Origin: Heloderma charlesbogerti
Lineage: Eukaryota > Chordata > Lepidosauria > Squamata > Helodermatidae
Direction: 5' to 3'
NCBI GenBank assembly: GCA_026122225.1
Contig: JANEZZ010002671.1
Coordinates: 558,001 to 622,000, forward strand
Length of the DNA: 64,000 nt
The notes under the pieces were generated by a model. It ran no database searches, was not told the origin of the DNA, and saw only the letters and a program-made list of their open reading frames with translations. The first letter of the stretch is position 1, and each line of letters starts with the position of its first letter. This document shows positions 1 through 11,194 of the stretch, piece by piece. Made by a program: the position numbers and the translations under genes.

Positions 1-1260
1 CCATTCTCTGGAACTCTGCATTCAGTTGGATATATCTTCCCCTTTCTCCCTTGCTTTTCGCTTCCCTTCTTTCCTCAGCTACTTGTAAAGCCTCATCAGA
101 CAGCCACTTGGCTTTCTTGCATGTCTTTTTCTTTGGGATGGATTTCGTTGCTGCCTCCTGAACAATGTTACGGACCTCCGTCCATAGTTCCTCAGGCACT
201 CTGTCTATCAGGTCTGATCCCTGAAATCTATTCCTCACCTCCACTGTATATTCATCAGGGATATGATTGAGGTCATACCTGAATGGTTTAGTGGTTTTTC
301 CTACGTTCTTCAATTTAAGCTGAAATTTTGCAACAAGAAGCTCATGATCTGAGCCACAGTCAGCTCCAGGTCTTGTTTTGACTGACTGTATAGAGCTTCT
401 CCATCTTTGGCTGCAAAGCACATAATCAGTCTGATTTCGATATTGACCATCTGGTGACGTCCATGTGTAGAGTCATCTCTTGTGCTGTTGGAAAAGAGTG
501 TTTGCTATGATCAGCGTGTTCTCTTGGCAAAACTCTATTAGCTTTTGTCCTGCTTCATTTTGTACACCAAGGCCATGCTTGCCTGTTATCCCGGTGATTT
601 CTTGACTTCCTACTTTAGCATTCCAATCCCCTATGATGAAGAGGACATCTTTTTTTGGTGTTAGTTCTAGAAGGTGTTGTAGGTCTTCATAGAACCGATC
701 AACCTCAGCTTCTTCGGCATCAGTGGTTGGGGCATAGACCTGAATTACTGTGATGTTGAATGGTTTGCCTTGGATTCATACTGAGATCATTCTATCGTTT
801 TTAAGATTGTACCCCAGTACTGCTTTTCCCACCCTTTTGTTGACTATGAGTGCTACTCCATTTCTTCTAAGGGATTCTTGCCCACAGTAGTAGATATGAT
901 GGTCACCTGAATTAAATTCGCCCGTGCCTGTCCATTTTAGTTCGCTGATTCCCAAGATGTCGATGTCCTTTCGGCTTTGGCCCAGCCGCTTCTCTCTTTC
1001 TGGCGCTACTTGGAAATACCCTCTGCTCTTCCCCAGTAGTATATTGGACACGTTCCGACCTGAGGGGCTCATCTTCCGGCGTCATCTCTTTTAGCCTTGT
1101 GATACGTTCCATGGGGTTTTCTTGGCAAGAATACTGGAGTGGGTTGCCATTTCCTTCTCCAGTGGACCACATTTTGTCAGAACTCTCTGCCATGACCTGT
1201 CCGTCTTGGGTGGCCCTGCACGGCATAGCTTATGGCTTCACTGAGTTACGCAAGCCCCTT
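1..1260 (-). mobile_element. RTE-BovB LINE, 5' part (endonuclease region), decayed
   Basis: The minus strand encodes the N-terminal leader and the start of the apurinic-type endonuclease of a BovB retrotransposon. The open stretch at 1072-776 contains DILGISELKWTGTGEF and GVALIVNKRVGKAVLGY, typical of BovB. It stops where a CGA-type codon has become TGA, and the same frame then continues into an endonuclease segment with VYAPTTDAEE and IIGDWNAKVGSQE. The leader at 1226-912 has the BovB phrase GNGNPLQYSCQENPMERI. The reverse transcriptase would lie left of position 1, so the copy runs off the edge. It is non-functional as read because of in-frame stops. BovB is a known horizontally transferred element shared by squamates and ruminants, which supports a squamate source. 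Confidence 0.88.
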
Positions 1261-1783
1261 CGCCAGAACAAGGTAGTGATCCATGAAGGGGACATAGCTT
1301 TGAGGGTAGATCAAAATGCAATATTCAGTGAAGTGGGATAGTTGCTACTGGGGTGAGATTAGAGGTTCTAACAGACTACTGGGGGTGGGGGAGATAGATG
1401 GGAAATACTATATTATGGGATAGTGATGGGGGGAATGATTATAGACGCCCATCTTCCCACAGGTATGCTTATAGGGGGCTAATAGGGAAAGGACGCTTAT
1501 ATAGGGTATGGCTACGTTAATCTAGCAAGTATAACAGTGGCAGGGAGGAAAGGAACATCTGCATTGGTAAGTCCTTTTGAGCTGCGTAGCACACATGTGG
1601 GTAATGGGACCAGATCCAGTCAGCAGTAGCCGCACGGATATCTCTAGCTTACCACCGTGCTGCTGTTTCGGAGGCTGGATTCAGTGGAAGCAGTGGGGGA
1701 TCATTCATACACCCATCAATGAATCTCAGTCACTGGTCCTGGAAGGTCGGAGTTGTCCTGAAGGTGCATTTCTCCCCTTTGAT
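1261..1783. other. Unassigned stretch between BovB and Harbinger
   Basis: No convincing gene was seen. The short open frame at 1577-1825 has no recognised motif and overlaps the end of the transposase remnant on the other strand. This stretch may hold the end of the Harbinger element, but I could not identify its terminal repeats. Confidence 0.4.
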
Positions 1784-2983
1784 TCACAGATGTGCAGGAT
1801 GCAGCAAGCAATGATCATCTGGTAGGAGGTCTTTCTCCACATCCAGAAGTGTGTACAGTGAATGCCAGCACACCTTTAAGCGGCCAGATTTGCACTCTTT
1901 GGGGAGTCTAGCGTGGCTGTGGTAGTAGTTAAACTTTTTCTGCTTGGCTGTCCTTAGAACCTGGTACGGTGACATGAGCCACGGTTGAAGTGCAAACTCA
2001 GTCTGGTTACCAAGAATGAGAGGGTGCTCGGGGTGCCCGTTTGCCATGGCAGGGGAACTGGTAAAAAACTGCCCGTCGCTGGCTTATCTGCCAGTGGTGA
2101 ATTTCAGAAGATAGCCATATCATGGCTTCTCCCCAAACCCCCAAGGTAAACAGCCATAAGTCTCCCCTTAGTGTCCACAAGTGCCTGGAGCACCATGCTG
2201 TAAAAACATTTACAGTTGTAGAACTCTTCACCCTTTCCTGGCAGAGCCAAAATGCAGACATTCGTGGAACTGCCCCTGCTGCAGTTCATGGAACCCCCAC
2301 ATGTTCTTTCTCTTGTCCTCCATCTTTATGATGTCAGACAGGTACAGCTCATTCAGCACCCATGCTATCTCTCTGAGTATTTCACGTACAGTAGATTTCC
2401 CTACTGTGAAGGTAGTGCTGAGAGGGAGGTACCCAGTGTTGAAAGCAAGTTTGTACAGGGTCAGCCCCACCTTTTAAATGCTTTTTTTTTTTTTTCCCCC
2501 TGAAATGGATTTCCACATTCCTGTGTCTGAATGCTGGATTATGTGACCGATTTCTGATGCTATGATTTCAAAAGTTGCGTGGGACACACAGAAAGTGCTG
2601 TGAAATCTGGCATCATCCCAAGCATCTACATCCAGCATCCATGTCAAAACCACTTCAGATGGCAGTGTCCATCTCTCTGCGGTAAGCTGCTCCTCCAGAG
2701 CAGCAGCGATCATGGCTTTATGGTGTGTTTCTACAGAGGCAGACTATTGAAGCCACTGCAGACTGCGGAACCTTCCCAGACCAGGTTGCCACAGGTTTCT
2801 TCTGTAGCCTTGCATCTCCGCCTTGCCTCCAGCCACAGCGTACAGGTGCAGCAGAGCCAATAGAGAATCAAGTCTAGCTGTCATGTGATGGTGCTGCAAG
2901 AGCTTGTGCTGGTCATCACGATGATCAGTAAGGGCTTTTAGAGCAGTTTCCATTGCAGCAGCAATTACTGCTGCTTCCACCAT
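1784..2983 (-). pseudogene. PIF/Harbinger (HARBI1-like) transposase remnant
   Basis: Pieces of one DDE transposase appear in order on the minus strand, in different frames. The N-terminal part is at 2983-2744. Then come WDDARFHSTFCVSHATFEII (about 2620), the helix-turn-helix-like segment TVGKSTVREILREIAWVLNE (about 2400), and the catalytic core with FYSMVLQALVDTKGRL and GRSHDMAIF (2289-2104). Last is PWLMSPYQ, then a KECKSGRLK segment (2047-1784). The GRSHD and ECxxGRLK motifs correspond to the second and third acidic residues of Harbinger transposases. The first acidic position, normally AIDG, is degraded here. At least three frame changes separate the pieces and a run of T lies at 2482-2496, so the gene is dead. 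HARBI1 itself is a domesticated relative, but this copy is broken and looks like an ordinary transposon fossil. Confidence 0.82.
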
Positions 2984-3947
2984 AACTTACTTCAAAGGTC
3001 CCAAAGTACAGGGGAGGGGTGCTATCAGCCAGGGATTGTGATGATTTTGCTGTGGAGAAAGGAGGAGTTGAAGAGGAGTGAGGCAGAGGCAGAAGCATGG
3101 AAAGCCAGGAGCTGGGATTGAGTTAGTGCGGTCAATTGGTGGGGGGAGGGGTACCTGTCACTCCTGCTGGAGATGTGGCTGAATGGGTCACGGTGGCATT
3201 GTAGGCGGAGCAGAAGGGATGGTCACAGCAGCACCGTTAGTACTGAAAGTTAGATGGAGGGGAAGGGTGGGGGCTACTGGGGCCTGAAAACCATGGTCTC
3301 CACCCTTTGCAGCCTACGGGCAGTAGTGAGCAGGTCTTGGTTCATAGACCAAGTTCTTTGTTAGTTTTGCAGCAGATACCTGCAGAGCAGTAGGTACTGC
3401 TTCTCAAAAAGGCAAACTGAGGGGTGAGTTAATAAACCAGATTAGGGAGTGGGAAACAGCTAGTGAAGAGGGAGATAAAGACAGAGACTGAAGAAACAGA
3501 AATAAATGGTTTAGAACGCGTGCTTGGTGATCGCAGTTCAAACCCCCCACCCCACACAACATCCCACTGATAACACAGCAGGTAGTAACGCACCTTTGCA
3601 CCTGAGGTGAAAGATCCATCGGTGCTAGCAGGTGTTCCTAAGCTTTAACCGAGCTACTACACTTTCCCAGGTATTACAAGCATCCATGGTTCCAGAAATG
3701 AAAGTGAACCATCCCAAACACTCCTTTTGGTTCCCCTTGCACCAACAAAACACCCAGCCACATAACAATTTTGCTTCTTGCTGTCTGTAACTGTCCGTGA
3801 AAGAACACATGACCAAGAATCTCTGTATTACTTTTTATTCAGTAACAAACAAAATGGGAATTGGAAATAAAATGTGACATATACAGCAACAAGGAGAAAT
3901 ATATGCCGGGGGGCGGGGTTAGTGTGGAGGGAAAAGGGAGCTACTGA
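2984..3947. other. Non-coding stretch, nothing recognised
   Basis: Purine-rich and G-rich stretches occur (for example 3030-3290), with short open frames only. I recognise no gene or repeat family. It may be internal sequence of the Harbinger element. Confidence 0.4.
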
Positions 3948-4214
3948 TCACCTGCACCTTTCCCATGTTGATGCTCCTCTTCCATGCCTTCCTGCATGGA
4001 AGTACGTAGCTGGTGGCTTGTGCTTCACGGACATCTTAAGAGCTGTGGATTCTGCTTCCTCCAGCTCTACCTGTGGCACTGGGGGCTGCTCAGTCACCTC
4101 TAGACCATGGTGTGGTGCCACCAAGGGATTTGCTATAGGGAACACTGGAAAGAGTGGCTGGCGAGGTGCATATTCAGGCTGATGCTGGCCTAGAGGTTGA
4201 AGCAGTGGTGGCAC
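3948..4214 (-). other. Proline-rich open frame, possibly part of Harbinger accessory gene
   Basis: An 88-codon minus-strand frame is rich in Pro, Gln and His and ends in an acidic segment. It lies upstream of the transposase remnant on the same strand, where Harbinger elements usually carry a second, Myb/SANT-like gene. No Myb helix is visible, so this link is only positional. It could also be chance. Confidence 0.22.
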
Positions 4215-4222
4215 AAAAGGAT

Positions 4223-5631
4223 GTTACGAAGTATGCTTTAATTTACATGGACGTGCATATCATGTATGTGTAAACCAAACACATACTTGATCTTTTGCAT
4301 GGAACCCTGGGCGCTTAGGAAAACCTGACACCCCCCAAAGTTGAGAAAGTCAGAGACCACAACAAGGTCTTTGAAAGCAATTCTTTGATTTATTATAGAA
4401 GAATTTAAAATGAATTGAAATCACTCATCAGGGAATTAGTACTATACATACATTTGGGGAATTAGAATCATACATTAACACTCAGAAGGTTAAAGATAAG
4501 CATATAAAATCAATGGTGAAGTACACTGGGATGCATAGAAAATTGTGTGTGTGTGTATGTGTAGCTGATCATGGAGGAAGAGAGAAATCAGGGGAGGGGG
4601 AGAAGGAACTTTCATCTTGAGATTTTTGAATGGGGGAGTAACAGTGTTTTGAGGGATTGTGAGAGAGTTTTAAAGCAAATGCAGGGTTTTGCAAGAAGAT
4701 GGATGGAGCGGAATAAAGAGCAACAGGGAGCTTTAAAGCCAAGGGGTTTTGGAATTTGGTACAGGGTGGAATATGAGAAAAAGAGAGAAGGAAATAGAAG
4801 ATGATGCAAAGATTTACCTCTTCTTATCTGCTGACTTGTGAAGCGATGGGAAGCTTTGTTGAGTTCCTTCTCTGAGAAAGAAGGGGAGAAAGAAGGGAGA
4901 AAAAGGGGGATTGCCCTTCTGAGCAGAAAGGATGGAAGGAGTCCTCTTTCCTTCTCTCCCTCTGTATGTGTTCTATAAATTTGGGTTGCTATTGTTATCC
5001 TTCTCCTCTCAAGATTTAGTAATCAGAATAAAACAAAACAAGGCTTTCTTCCAACATTACACATGGATGTTGGAAAATGGATTTTTAGGTGTCAGACTTT
5101 AAGGAAAGAACGAAGATGATGGGATTCCCTTTCTTTCCTGATGTGAGGAAAATATGGGAGTTGGTGGATGCATATTTCTGGCTTTCACTAGTGAGCAAGA
5201 TAGCCAGGGGGATTTTGGTGAAGGTCTTAAACAAAGGTGACAACAGAGTCATGTAGGCATGCTTGCTTACACAATATTGGGTTTTCAGGGCCTTACAGCT
5301 TTAAATTGAATTCTTTATTTTTCTTTCTATTTGGCTTAAACAATAAGGTTAGAAATCAGCATAAATATTTTTCATGGTGGGGGCTTCTGTGGTTGTTGAG
5401 GCAAGATCTGAAATTTGCAAGTGTTAACACAGAGGAATTAAGGCAATCACAGTACAGTGGCTTGCCAGAAAGTTTATGCAAGAGGTCTGCAGCTCCTCTT
5501 GGGTTGCGCAAGGCCTCAATATCCTATGGGACCTGCTTTTCTGCCCTTCTCCAAGACCAAAAAACCCTAGTCCCCAACTAGATGCAGGCCACATCTTTCT
5601 AGATCAGCAGAATTTGGGGGTACTTCGTAAC
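4223..5631. other. 1.4 kb segment bounded by perfect inverted 11-mers
   Basis: GTTACGAAGTA at 4223-4233 and its exact reverse complement at 5621-5631 bracket this stretch. Inside are a TATA-like motif near 4975 (ttctataaatttggg) and AATAAA near 5030 on the plus strand, but also an AATAAA on the minus strand near 4390. No coding domain was recognised. It may be a separate insertion inside the Harbinger region. No target duplication was visible. Confidence 0.3.
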
Positions 5632-5838
5632 AATGGTGTTGAGGAGGAGGGAGGGGTTGGTAGGGGAAGAAACGGCTGCAGTGGCATGTAAGGCTGGTAC
5701 AGGTTGTTGGCCTTGCACAACTGCTTGCAAGGCTGCTGTCAAGCCCCAAAGCACTTCTATCTGCCTATCAGTGGTGGCAGTTTGATCCCTCATCCCACAA
5801 TGCAATGCGAGATCTGAGGCAGCCATGTCTTCACACAC
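5599..5838 (-). other. Open frame, possible Harbinger accessory protein fragment
   Basis: A 79-codon minus-strand frame contains RDQTATTDRQIEVLWGLTAA followed by an Ala/Pro/Thr-rich tail. The helical segment followed by a low-complexity tail resembles the C-terminal half of Myb/SANT-type proteins carried by Harbinger elements, and it lies on the transposase strand about 2.6 kb upstream of it. No DNA-binding helix is visible, so the assignment is weak. Confidence 0.25.
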
Positions 5839-6020
5839 AGATTCATCTGATGCCCAGATACTGTGTAGCTATTGTCTGAGTGGACCAGGTAGACACTAGA
5901 TGCTCACTGGCCCTTCTTTTATGTTCCTGCTTGTTCAATTCCCTGCAAAGGTTATATGTGTGCTCCCCTGGCACTGACCAAGACCCTTGCAAGCTGAAGC
6001 TGGTTGGTTTTATGCTCATC

Positions 6021-6503
6021 TGTATTGGCCCCAGGAGTGTAGCCAAGTCATTTGTAGTGTTAGAGGGGCCTAGAGATTCATAATGCTTGCTTAAGTTCAT
6101 TATTGGTGTAATTCCCATGCTATTAAGCCTCTGAGCATGTGCAGATGAGTCAAAAGGCCGATAACAGCCTTCTCAGAATATTCCTTGCTAATGAGGAGAA
6201 TGTCTTATCACTGATGAGCCTGAGAAGCCGAGTTTGTTTGCAGGTTTGCTTGAGAACCAAACACTTCTAGCCTATGCTGAGAATGAATCCTAGGGGTGCT
6301 TGCTGCTGTTATGCTGCCTTGTTGCTAACCTCTAGAGTATAAGACCCATTTGACCCAATGGCTCGTGGTTCAGAGAAGTTGTCTGATCCAACCATTGGGT
6401 ACGCCTGTTTGCTGTAAGTTACTCAATAAAGTACTCTTTGTGATTTATCACTATCTTGGCACCTCTAACCTAAGAGATCAGAGCCTACGGCCAGGGTGAT
6501 ACA
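6021..6503 (+). mobile_element. Solo LTR, family 1, copy 1
   Basis: The element starts TGTATTGGCCCCAG and ends in GATACA. It has a TATA-like gagtataaga about 165 bases before its end and CTCAATAAAG near 6421, giving plus-strand U3-R-U5 order. A clearly homologous copy lies at 45783-46301, sharing blocks such as AGAGGGGCCTAGAG, ATGAGTCAAA and CTGATCCAACCATTGGGTACG. The flanks (tcatc and tcgtt) match at three of five positions, a weak trace of an old 5-bp duplication. No internal region is attached. Confidence 0.7.
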
Positions 6504-6627
6504 TCGTTACAAACACATGCTGTCCTTTGTGGGTTTGTTGGGGGTGGTTTTTCCACAGTGGGTCTTCCCTCGCTCCAGTTGGATTGGCAGCAGCTGGTCT
6601 CAGCGATTCTTCTTCATGGTCTCTGTG

Positions 6628-7227
6628 TGTCAGAACTGGATCATCCTTCCTCTTCGCAATCAACACCACAATAGACAAAGCCTCAGGCTAATACGACTTT
6701 ATTTTGCTAGAGACTAACCTCTCTACAAATACAGATTCAAGGGAACTCTCAGACTACCCCAGGCCCTAAACAACTAATCAACATTCTCTATGCAGAGGAG
6801 ACAAACCAGAAGGTAGAGAAGTTGCTGGCAGTTTGAGTATGAACCTCATGGCCAAGCTTGCTTTGCGGTGATGCCCCTCCCATAGGGTGGCTCCCTCCTA
6901 TGCTGGCTTCCAAGAGTGGCTATCCTGGCTGAGTGTCTGAGCCCTGCCCCTAACTTTTCCCGCTTTGCTTTGTGACACGCCCTAGTGTCTCTCAGGTCAC
7001 ACCCCTCTTCCTCCTCCTCCTCCTCCCTCTCAGAAACTTGACTACCTACGGTGGCGGGTGGGGGCAGGGACTCAGCCTGGGCCATCTGTTTGTCAAGGCC
7101 TTTGGAGGAAACACTCCCAGCATCTAGGTGTTCTAGGCAGGGTCCCTCCCCCAGGCTTTGATCTAGCAGTTCTGACTCAGAATCAGAGCTGTCAGACAAC
7201 TGAATGGGCTGGGACTCATCTCTGGCA
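6628..7227 (-). mobile_element. Solo LTR, family 2, inserted in DIRS C left terminal repeat
   Basis: A 600-bp TG..CA element flanked by perfect 5-bp duplications ctgtg (6623-6627 and 7228-7232). An AATAAA is on the minus strand near 6695, so the LTR reads right to left. Removing it rejoins the DIRS terminal repeat. On the minus strand an open frame runs from the LTR edge to 6846. It carries QPIQLSDSSDSESELLDQ, a run of glutamates and SARIATLGSQHRREPP. The same frame, diverged, is found in the LTRs at 30919-31448 and 52956-53508. Confidence 0.82.
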
Positions 7228-7410
7228 CTGTGCATCACACATATGGGCTCTGTGCCTGCACTAAGCCTCTTTTGGGAACTCACAAAACTGAGGAACGTTT
7301 TAGCAGGAACCTTCCCCCACCATCCACTGTGCATGTCCCAACGGGTTCATGCCCATTCCCTCAGCTTTCTATTGCCTAGCAGTTGCCTCTATGGGAGCTT
7401 TCTCCATATT
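7228..7410 (+). repeat. DIRS C left terminal repeat, main part
   Basis: Sequence from gcatcacacatatgggctct to the segment tgcatgtcccaacgggttca matches the left terminal repeats of copies A (29864) and B (47053). It is the inverted counterpart of their right ends. Confidence 0.75.
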
Positions 7411-7510
7411 TTTAGAGAATAGTTAGTGCCTTGCACTATTGCTGATATCGTCTCTTCGTCTTTTCAGTTTTTGTTTTTTCAGTTTTTATCTACTTCAGTT
7501 GTATTCTTAA

Positions 7511-7542
7511 ATATATATATAATGTATGTGTGTGTGTATATG

Positions 7543-7589
<47 letters not shown>

Positions 7590-7591
7590 CG
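7511..7591. repeat. Compound microsatellite (TA)n(TG)n(GA)n
   Basis: Alternating TA, TG and TATA runs are followed by about 15 GA units ending in gagcgagcgcg. The open frames across it are artefacts of the repeat. Confidence 0.95.
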
Positions 7592-7599
7592 TCGTTTGT

Positions 7600-8407
7600 C
7601 TTCAGCCGTGGCTATGACCTTTGTGGCTTATGGCCACAAAGGCTCCTTTCTGCAAGTGTGTGAGGTGTGGAATTGCCTCCTACTGATCTTCATTCCCTCT
7701 GTCTTTTTTGTTTGGGTGAGGCTCATTTGCCCGATGCTTGTTCTCTCTGCCAATCCTTCACCAAGCAGGCAAGAAAAAATCGGTCGGACAGACTGAAAGC
7801 AGAGTTGTGGAGGAGAGCCTTGTTGGCAGTACATTCTAAAAAAACCATCAGGTTCTGGTGTAAAAGAAGGGATAGCCATGGCTATGTCTTCAAAGCCTTC
7901 ATCTTGATGCCTCTCAGCCTCTGCCACTGAATGGGCAGACCCACTGACTCCTGGGCATTTGTTAATGCTGTCAATAGCAACAAAGCTGTCCAGAAAGGCT
8001 AATATTCCTATGTTGGGATTGACTAGTTTAAAAAAACCAAAGAAAAAGAAGATAAGCTTTCAAAACCCAGGGCTCCAACACCCCTTCCATTACTAGACTC
8101 GCTAATTCGGGCATCTCCACTGGTACCAAGCGCTCCTGTGGTTGACCCGATTTCTGTGGCCTCAGAGGGTGGGATCTTGGGGTTGTCTCCACCATCACTG
8201 GCTTCTCAGGATTGAGTGGCTTCTCCATATTGAGAGCATCAGGAGCCTTCTCATGTACAGGATGGTGCGCCTCCCTGTAGGGAAATTTCTCCAGCTCATG
8301 ACCAACAGCATTGGTTCCCTTCATCTGAGTCTCTCAGGTCCTAAAATGTTGAACGACACTACAGTCACCACTGCGGAGGAAGATCCAGATCCCTGCATAG
8401 GGATTAC
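7600..8407 (+). pseudogene. DIRS C gag-like gene, first part
   Basis: The frame at 7667-7930 contains HSLCLFCLGEAHLPDACSLC followed by a basic stretch with KQARKNRSDRLKAELW. This Cys/His cluster recurs at the same place in copies B (HSLCLFCLGEGHVVKACLNC, near 47485) and A (near 30300), so it is a conserved feature of the first DIRS gene, probably nucleic-acid binding. The reading frame is broken several times, and a CR1 is inserted directly after it at 8415. Copy A has a degraded version of the cluster. Confidence 0.65.
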
Positions 8408-8414
8408 GATAGAT

Positions 8415-8931
8415 CATAGAATCATAGAATAGTAGGGTTGGATGGGGCCTACAAGGCCATCGAGTCCAACCCCCTGCTCAATGCAGGAATCCAAGTCAGA
8501 GCATCCCTGACAGATGGCTGTCCAGCCTTGTCTTGAACGCCTGCAGTGTGGGAGAGCCCACCAACGCCCTAGGTACCTGGTTCCATTGTCGTATTGCTCT
8601 AACAGTCAGGAAGTTTTTCCTGATGTTCAGCTGGAATCTGGCTTCCTGTAACTTGAGCCCATTATTCTGTGTCCTGCACTCTGGGATGATCAAGAAGAGA
8701 TGCTGGCCTTCTTCTCTGTGACAACCCTTCAAGTACTTGAGGAGCGCTATCATATCTCCCCTCAGTCTTCTCTTCTCAAGGCGAAACATGCCCAGTTCTT
8801 TCAGTCTCTCTTCATAGGGCGTTGTTTCCAGTCCCTGATCATCCTTGTTGCCCTCCTCTGAACCCTCTCCAGTTTGTCTGCATCCTACTTAAAGTGTGGT
8901 GCCCAGAACTGGACACAGTACTCCAGATGAG
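8415..8931 (-). mobile_element. CR1 LINE, 3' fragment, inserted in DIRS C
   Basis: The minus strand encodes the last part of the CR1 reverse transcriptase ([20 protein letters not shown], later WNQVPRALVGSPTLQAFK) and ends in the CR1 3' terminus, read on the plus strand as tcatagaatagtagggttgg. The copy is 5' truncated. GATAGAT occurs on both sides (8408-8414 and 8932-8938), a likely target duplication, and DIRS C continues on both sides. Confidence 0.9.
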
Positions 8932-10735
8932 GATAGATGTTCTGAATGGTCATATCTTCCCCTGAGATATTACATGTACAAACACTGGCATTACCCTTGG
9001 GACCGAGACCACTATTATAATCGCACCCGATACCTTGAAGCAACTTCCCCGTGGTATTTTTCGTGGCCATCGGCAACTGTGTCTCATCTGCCAGGGAGGA
9101 TGACTTCCTTCTACATCTGCCTGTGCCACCTTGATTGTCCTCCTTAATCCGGAGTCAGCTGGTACCGACCAAACCACCACAGTTGCCACCTTCTCCTGGG
9201 GTGTCGGCAAATCCTCCAATGGTTCGTATACAGAGGCCAGTTTCACCTCATGATTCAGGTGATGATTATCAGTCCAATTCGTCTTCCTACTCATTGGTTC
9301 TGCCTTTATTCCTTCCCCAGATGATATTGCTGGGATACATGAGGGAGCATCACCATCTGAGTATATGTTCTATTTTTCTGAATGGGTCACCAGTCTCTGG
9401 GCATTGGTAGTCAACAATCAGAACAGCACATCGAGGACCTGGTTTTTGATGCCATCCATACTGAATCATCGATGGCAGTCCCTTTCCTTCCAACGCTCCT
9501 CCAAACAGTGCAGCAGATGTGGAAGGCAGCATCCTCGATGGCCCCTATGTCTAAGAGGCTTGAGTCTCTGTACGAAGTCTAGGAGAAAGAAGCGGCTTTC
9601 CTCTATTCCCATCCCCGTCCAAACTCCATTATAGTTGAGTTGGCCCAAGGGCGATCCCAAAAGATCCATGCATCGCCTGTGGACAAAGAAGGTAGAAGAT
9701 TAGATCTACTGGGTTGACATTTGTACTCATCGGGTGCCCTCAGTCTCCACATAGCAAATTATCAGGCCATGATGGCTAGATACCAGCTGTATCACTGGGA
9801 GAAAATGGACTCTCTCTGTGCATATCTTCCAGACGGGATCTGGTCAGGGTGTTCCATACAGAAGTTGTCAAACTCTCCAGGCAGCAAATTAACAGCTCAC
9901 GTCATGAGGCCAATTGCAGTGCAAAGTCTATGGTGGGCACGATCGCACTCAGGAGGCATGCCTGGTTAAGATCTGCGGGCTTGACTTCTGAGGCCCGATC
10001 CAGGATTGAGGACCTGCTGTTTGATGGGGAGGTGCTGTTCAACACCAAAATTGATGGACTCTGTCCAGAAGGCACAGAGGACTGCAAAAAAGATGGGTGT
10101 GGGTCCCCAACCACAACATCAACCCTACAAACACAGACAATGGTTCCGCAAAGAGTCATACTCCACAAAACAGTCTGATCACTACTCTTGGTACCAGCTG
10201 TTTCAACAATAGAAGAACAGACCTCTCCTTCCAAATACCGTCAGGGACCGTCAGTGGATGGAATGACCCTTCATCCAAGCATCGGCTTTGATTTGCCATT
10301 CCATACTGTGCCCAGCCTCTTCGAGCACCCTTTCTTTGGTTCCATCCTGGCTCAATTCCTTCCAACATGGGAAGCCATAACAACAGATAAGTGGGTTTTG
10401 AATATCATCACTCGGGGCTAGCAAATAGAGTTCCATACCCCTTCCCCATTGGGTACTGTCTGGGTGACGCCTCCATTGGAAGTTTTACGCCTGGGGACAA
10501 CCACCCTGCTCCAGAAAGGCACAATTCAAAAAGTTCTCCCATACCAACCAGAGAACTTTTTTGTTCTCCCAGTATTTTACTGTACTGAAACAGGACAGAG
10601 GACTCCGCCTGATCCTGGATTTATGGAACCTAAACAAGTTCATTATCCCCAGAAAGTTCAGAATGACCATGCTAGCATCGATTCTCCCTTTCCTCCGGAA
10701 GGGAGTTTAGTTTGTGGCCATAGACTCCCTAACCT
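8932..10735 (+). pseudogene. DIRS C gag-like second part and start of RT
   Basis: Homologous to copy A from about 31600 to 33700. Shared blocks include the segment around 9750-9880 (LHIANYQAMMARYQLYHWEK versus ISNYQVGMSGYQVLLWDK in copy A) and the region around 10000-10030 (frame ARSRIEDLLFDGEVLFNTK). Downstream, 10440-10735 matches the beginning of the RT gene, with a tract for a mobile path into the RT core at 10640-10735. The sequence leaves DIRS homology near 10735 before the catalytic motif. Multiple frameshifts make it non-coding. Confidence 0.65.
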
Positions 10736-10779
10736 GCCCCAGCATCAGGGAAATCTGGATTTGGGGGCAGAGAAGGGTG

Positions 10780-10985
10780 TGTGCAGAGAATAAAACACAA
10801 ACAGATGGGTGGGGGTGGGTGGATTGATGGATCGGTGGTGAGCGAGAGTGTAGGGTACTGAGCCACTGGGGAGGGATAGAAGGGAGGATGGATGGATGGG
10901 GATAGATGGATGGAGGTGGGGTTGGGTATGTGTATGAGAGAGAGAGAGGGAGAGAGAGAGAGACTGAAAGAGAGAATGGGTTATC
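10780..10985. repeat. GGAT/GATA and GAGA-type simple repeats
   Basis: Purine-rich tracts of ggatggatggatgg type and a GA run near 10937-10970 follow the truncated end of DIRS C. The minus-strand open frames through it are low complexity. Confidence 0.85.
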
Positions 10986-11194
10986 CAACATGATATTGGA
11001 TATGAGACTTCACCCCTCCCCATTTTGGGGAGGGGCAAGTCTTGGCTACAGCAAATGTTTGGGTGCCAAGAGTATCCAGAATTTATGTGACCCTCTATAG
11101 AACCCATTGTGAGGCAGTCTCTTTTGGTGGAGCATATAATTCACTGCTTCCTTATTTCTAACACAGCACATTATCTCATTTATTCTCTTGTCAG

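Larger units (their letters stand above)
6609..10735 (+). mobile_element. DIRS retrotransposon, copy C (5' part, nested insertions)
   Basis: A truncated DIRS-type element related to copies A and B. Its left terminal repeat starts near 6609 (cttcatggtctctgtg), is interrupted by an LTR at 6628-7227, and resumes at 7228 with gcatcacacatatggg. A gag-like region follows at 7600-8407, then a CR1 insertion at 8415-8931, then the rest of the gag-like region to about 10250. The first part of the reverse transcriptase region runs to about 10735, where homology stops just after the segment matching the start of the RT core in copies A and B. RNase H, tyrosine recombinase and right terminal repeat are absent. 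It lies in what should be a SPICE1 intron, in the same orientation as the gene. Confidence 0.8.

Noticed and set aside
6846..7334. 162-codon acidic open frame as a small host protein
   Set aside because: Most of it lies in a family 2 LTR and its start codon is in the DIRS terminal repeat; the frame is shared with two other LTR copies.
10707..11107. Ser/Leu/His-rich minus-strand frames
   Set aside because: They are translations of GGAT and GA simple repeats next to the truncated DIRS C.
1..11194. Upstream SPICE1 exons
   Set aside because: No open stretch matching the coiled-coil or N-terminal part was seen; very short exons could have been missed.
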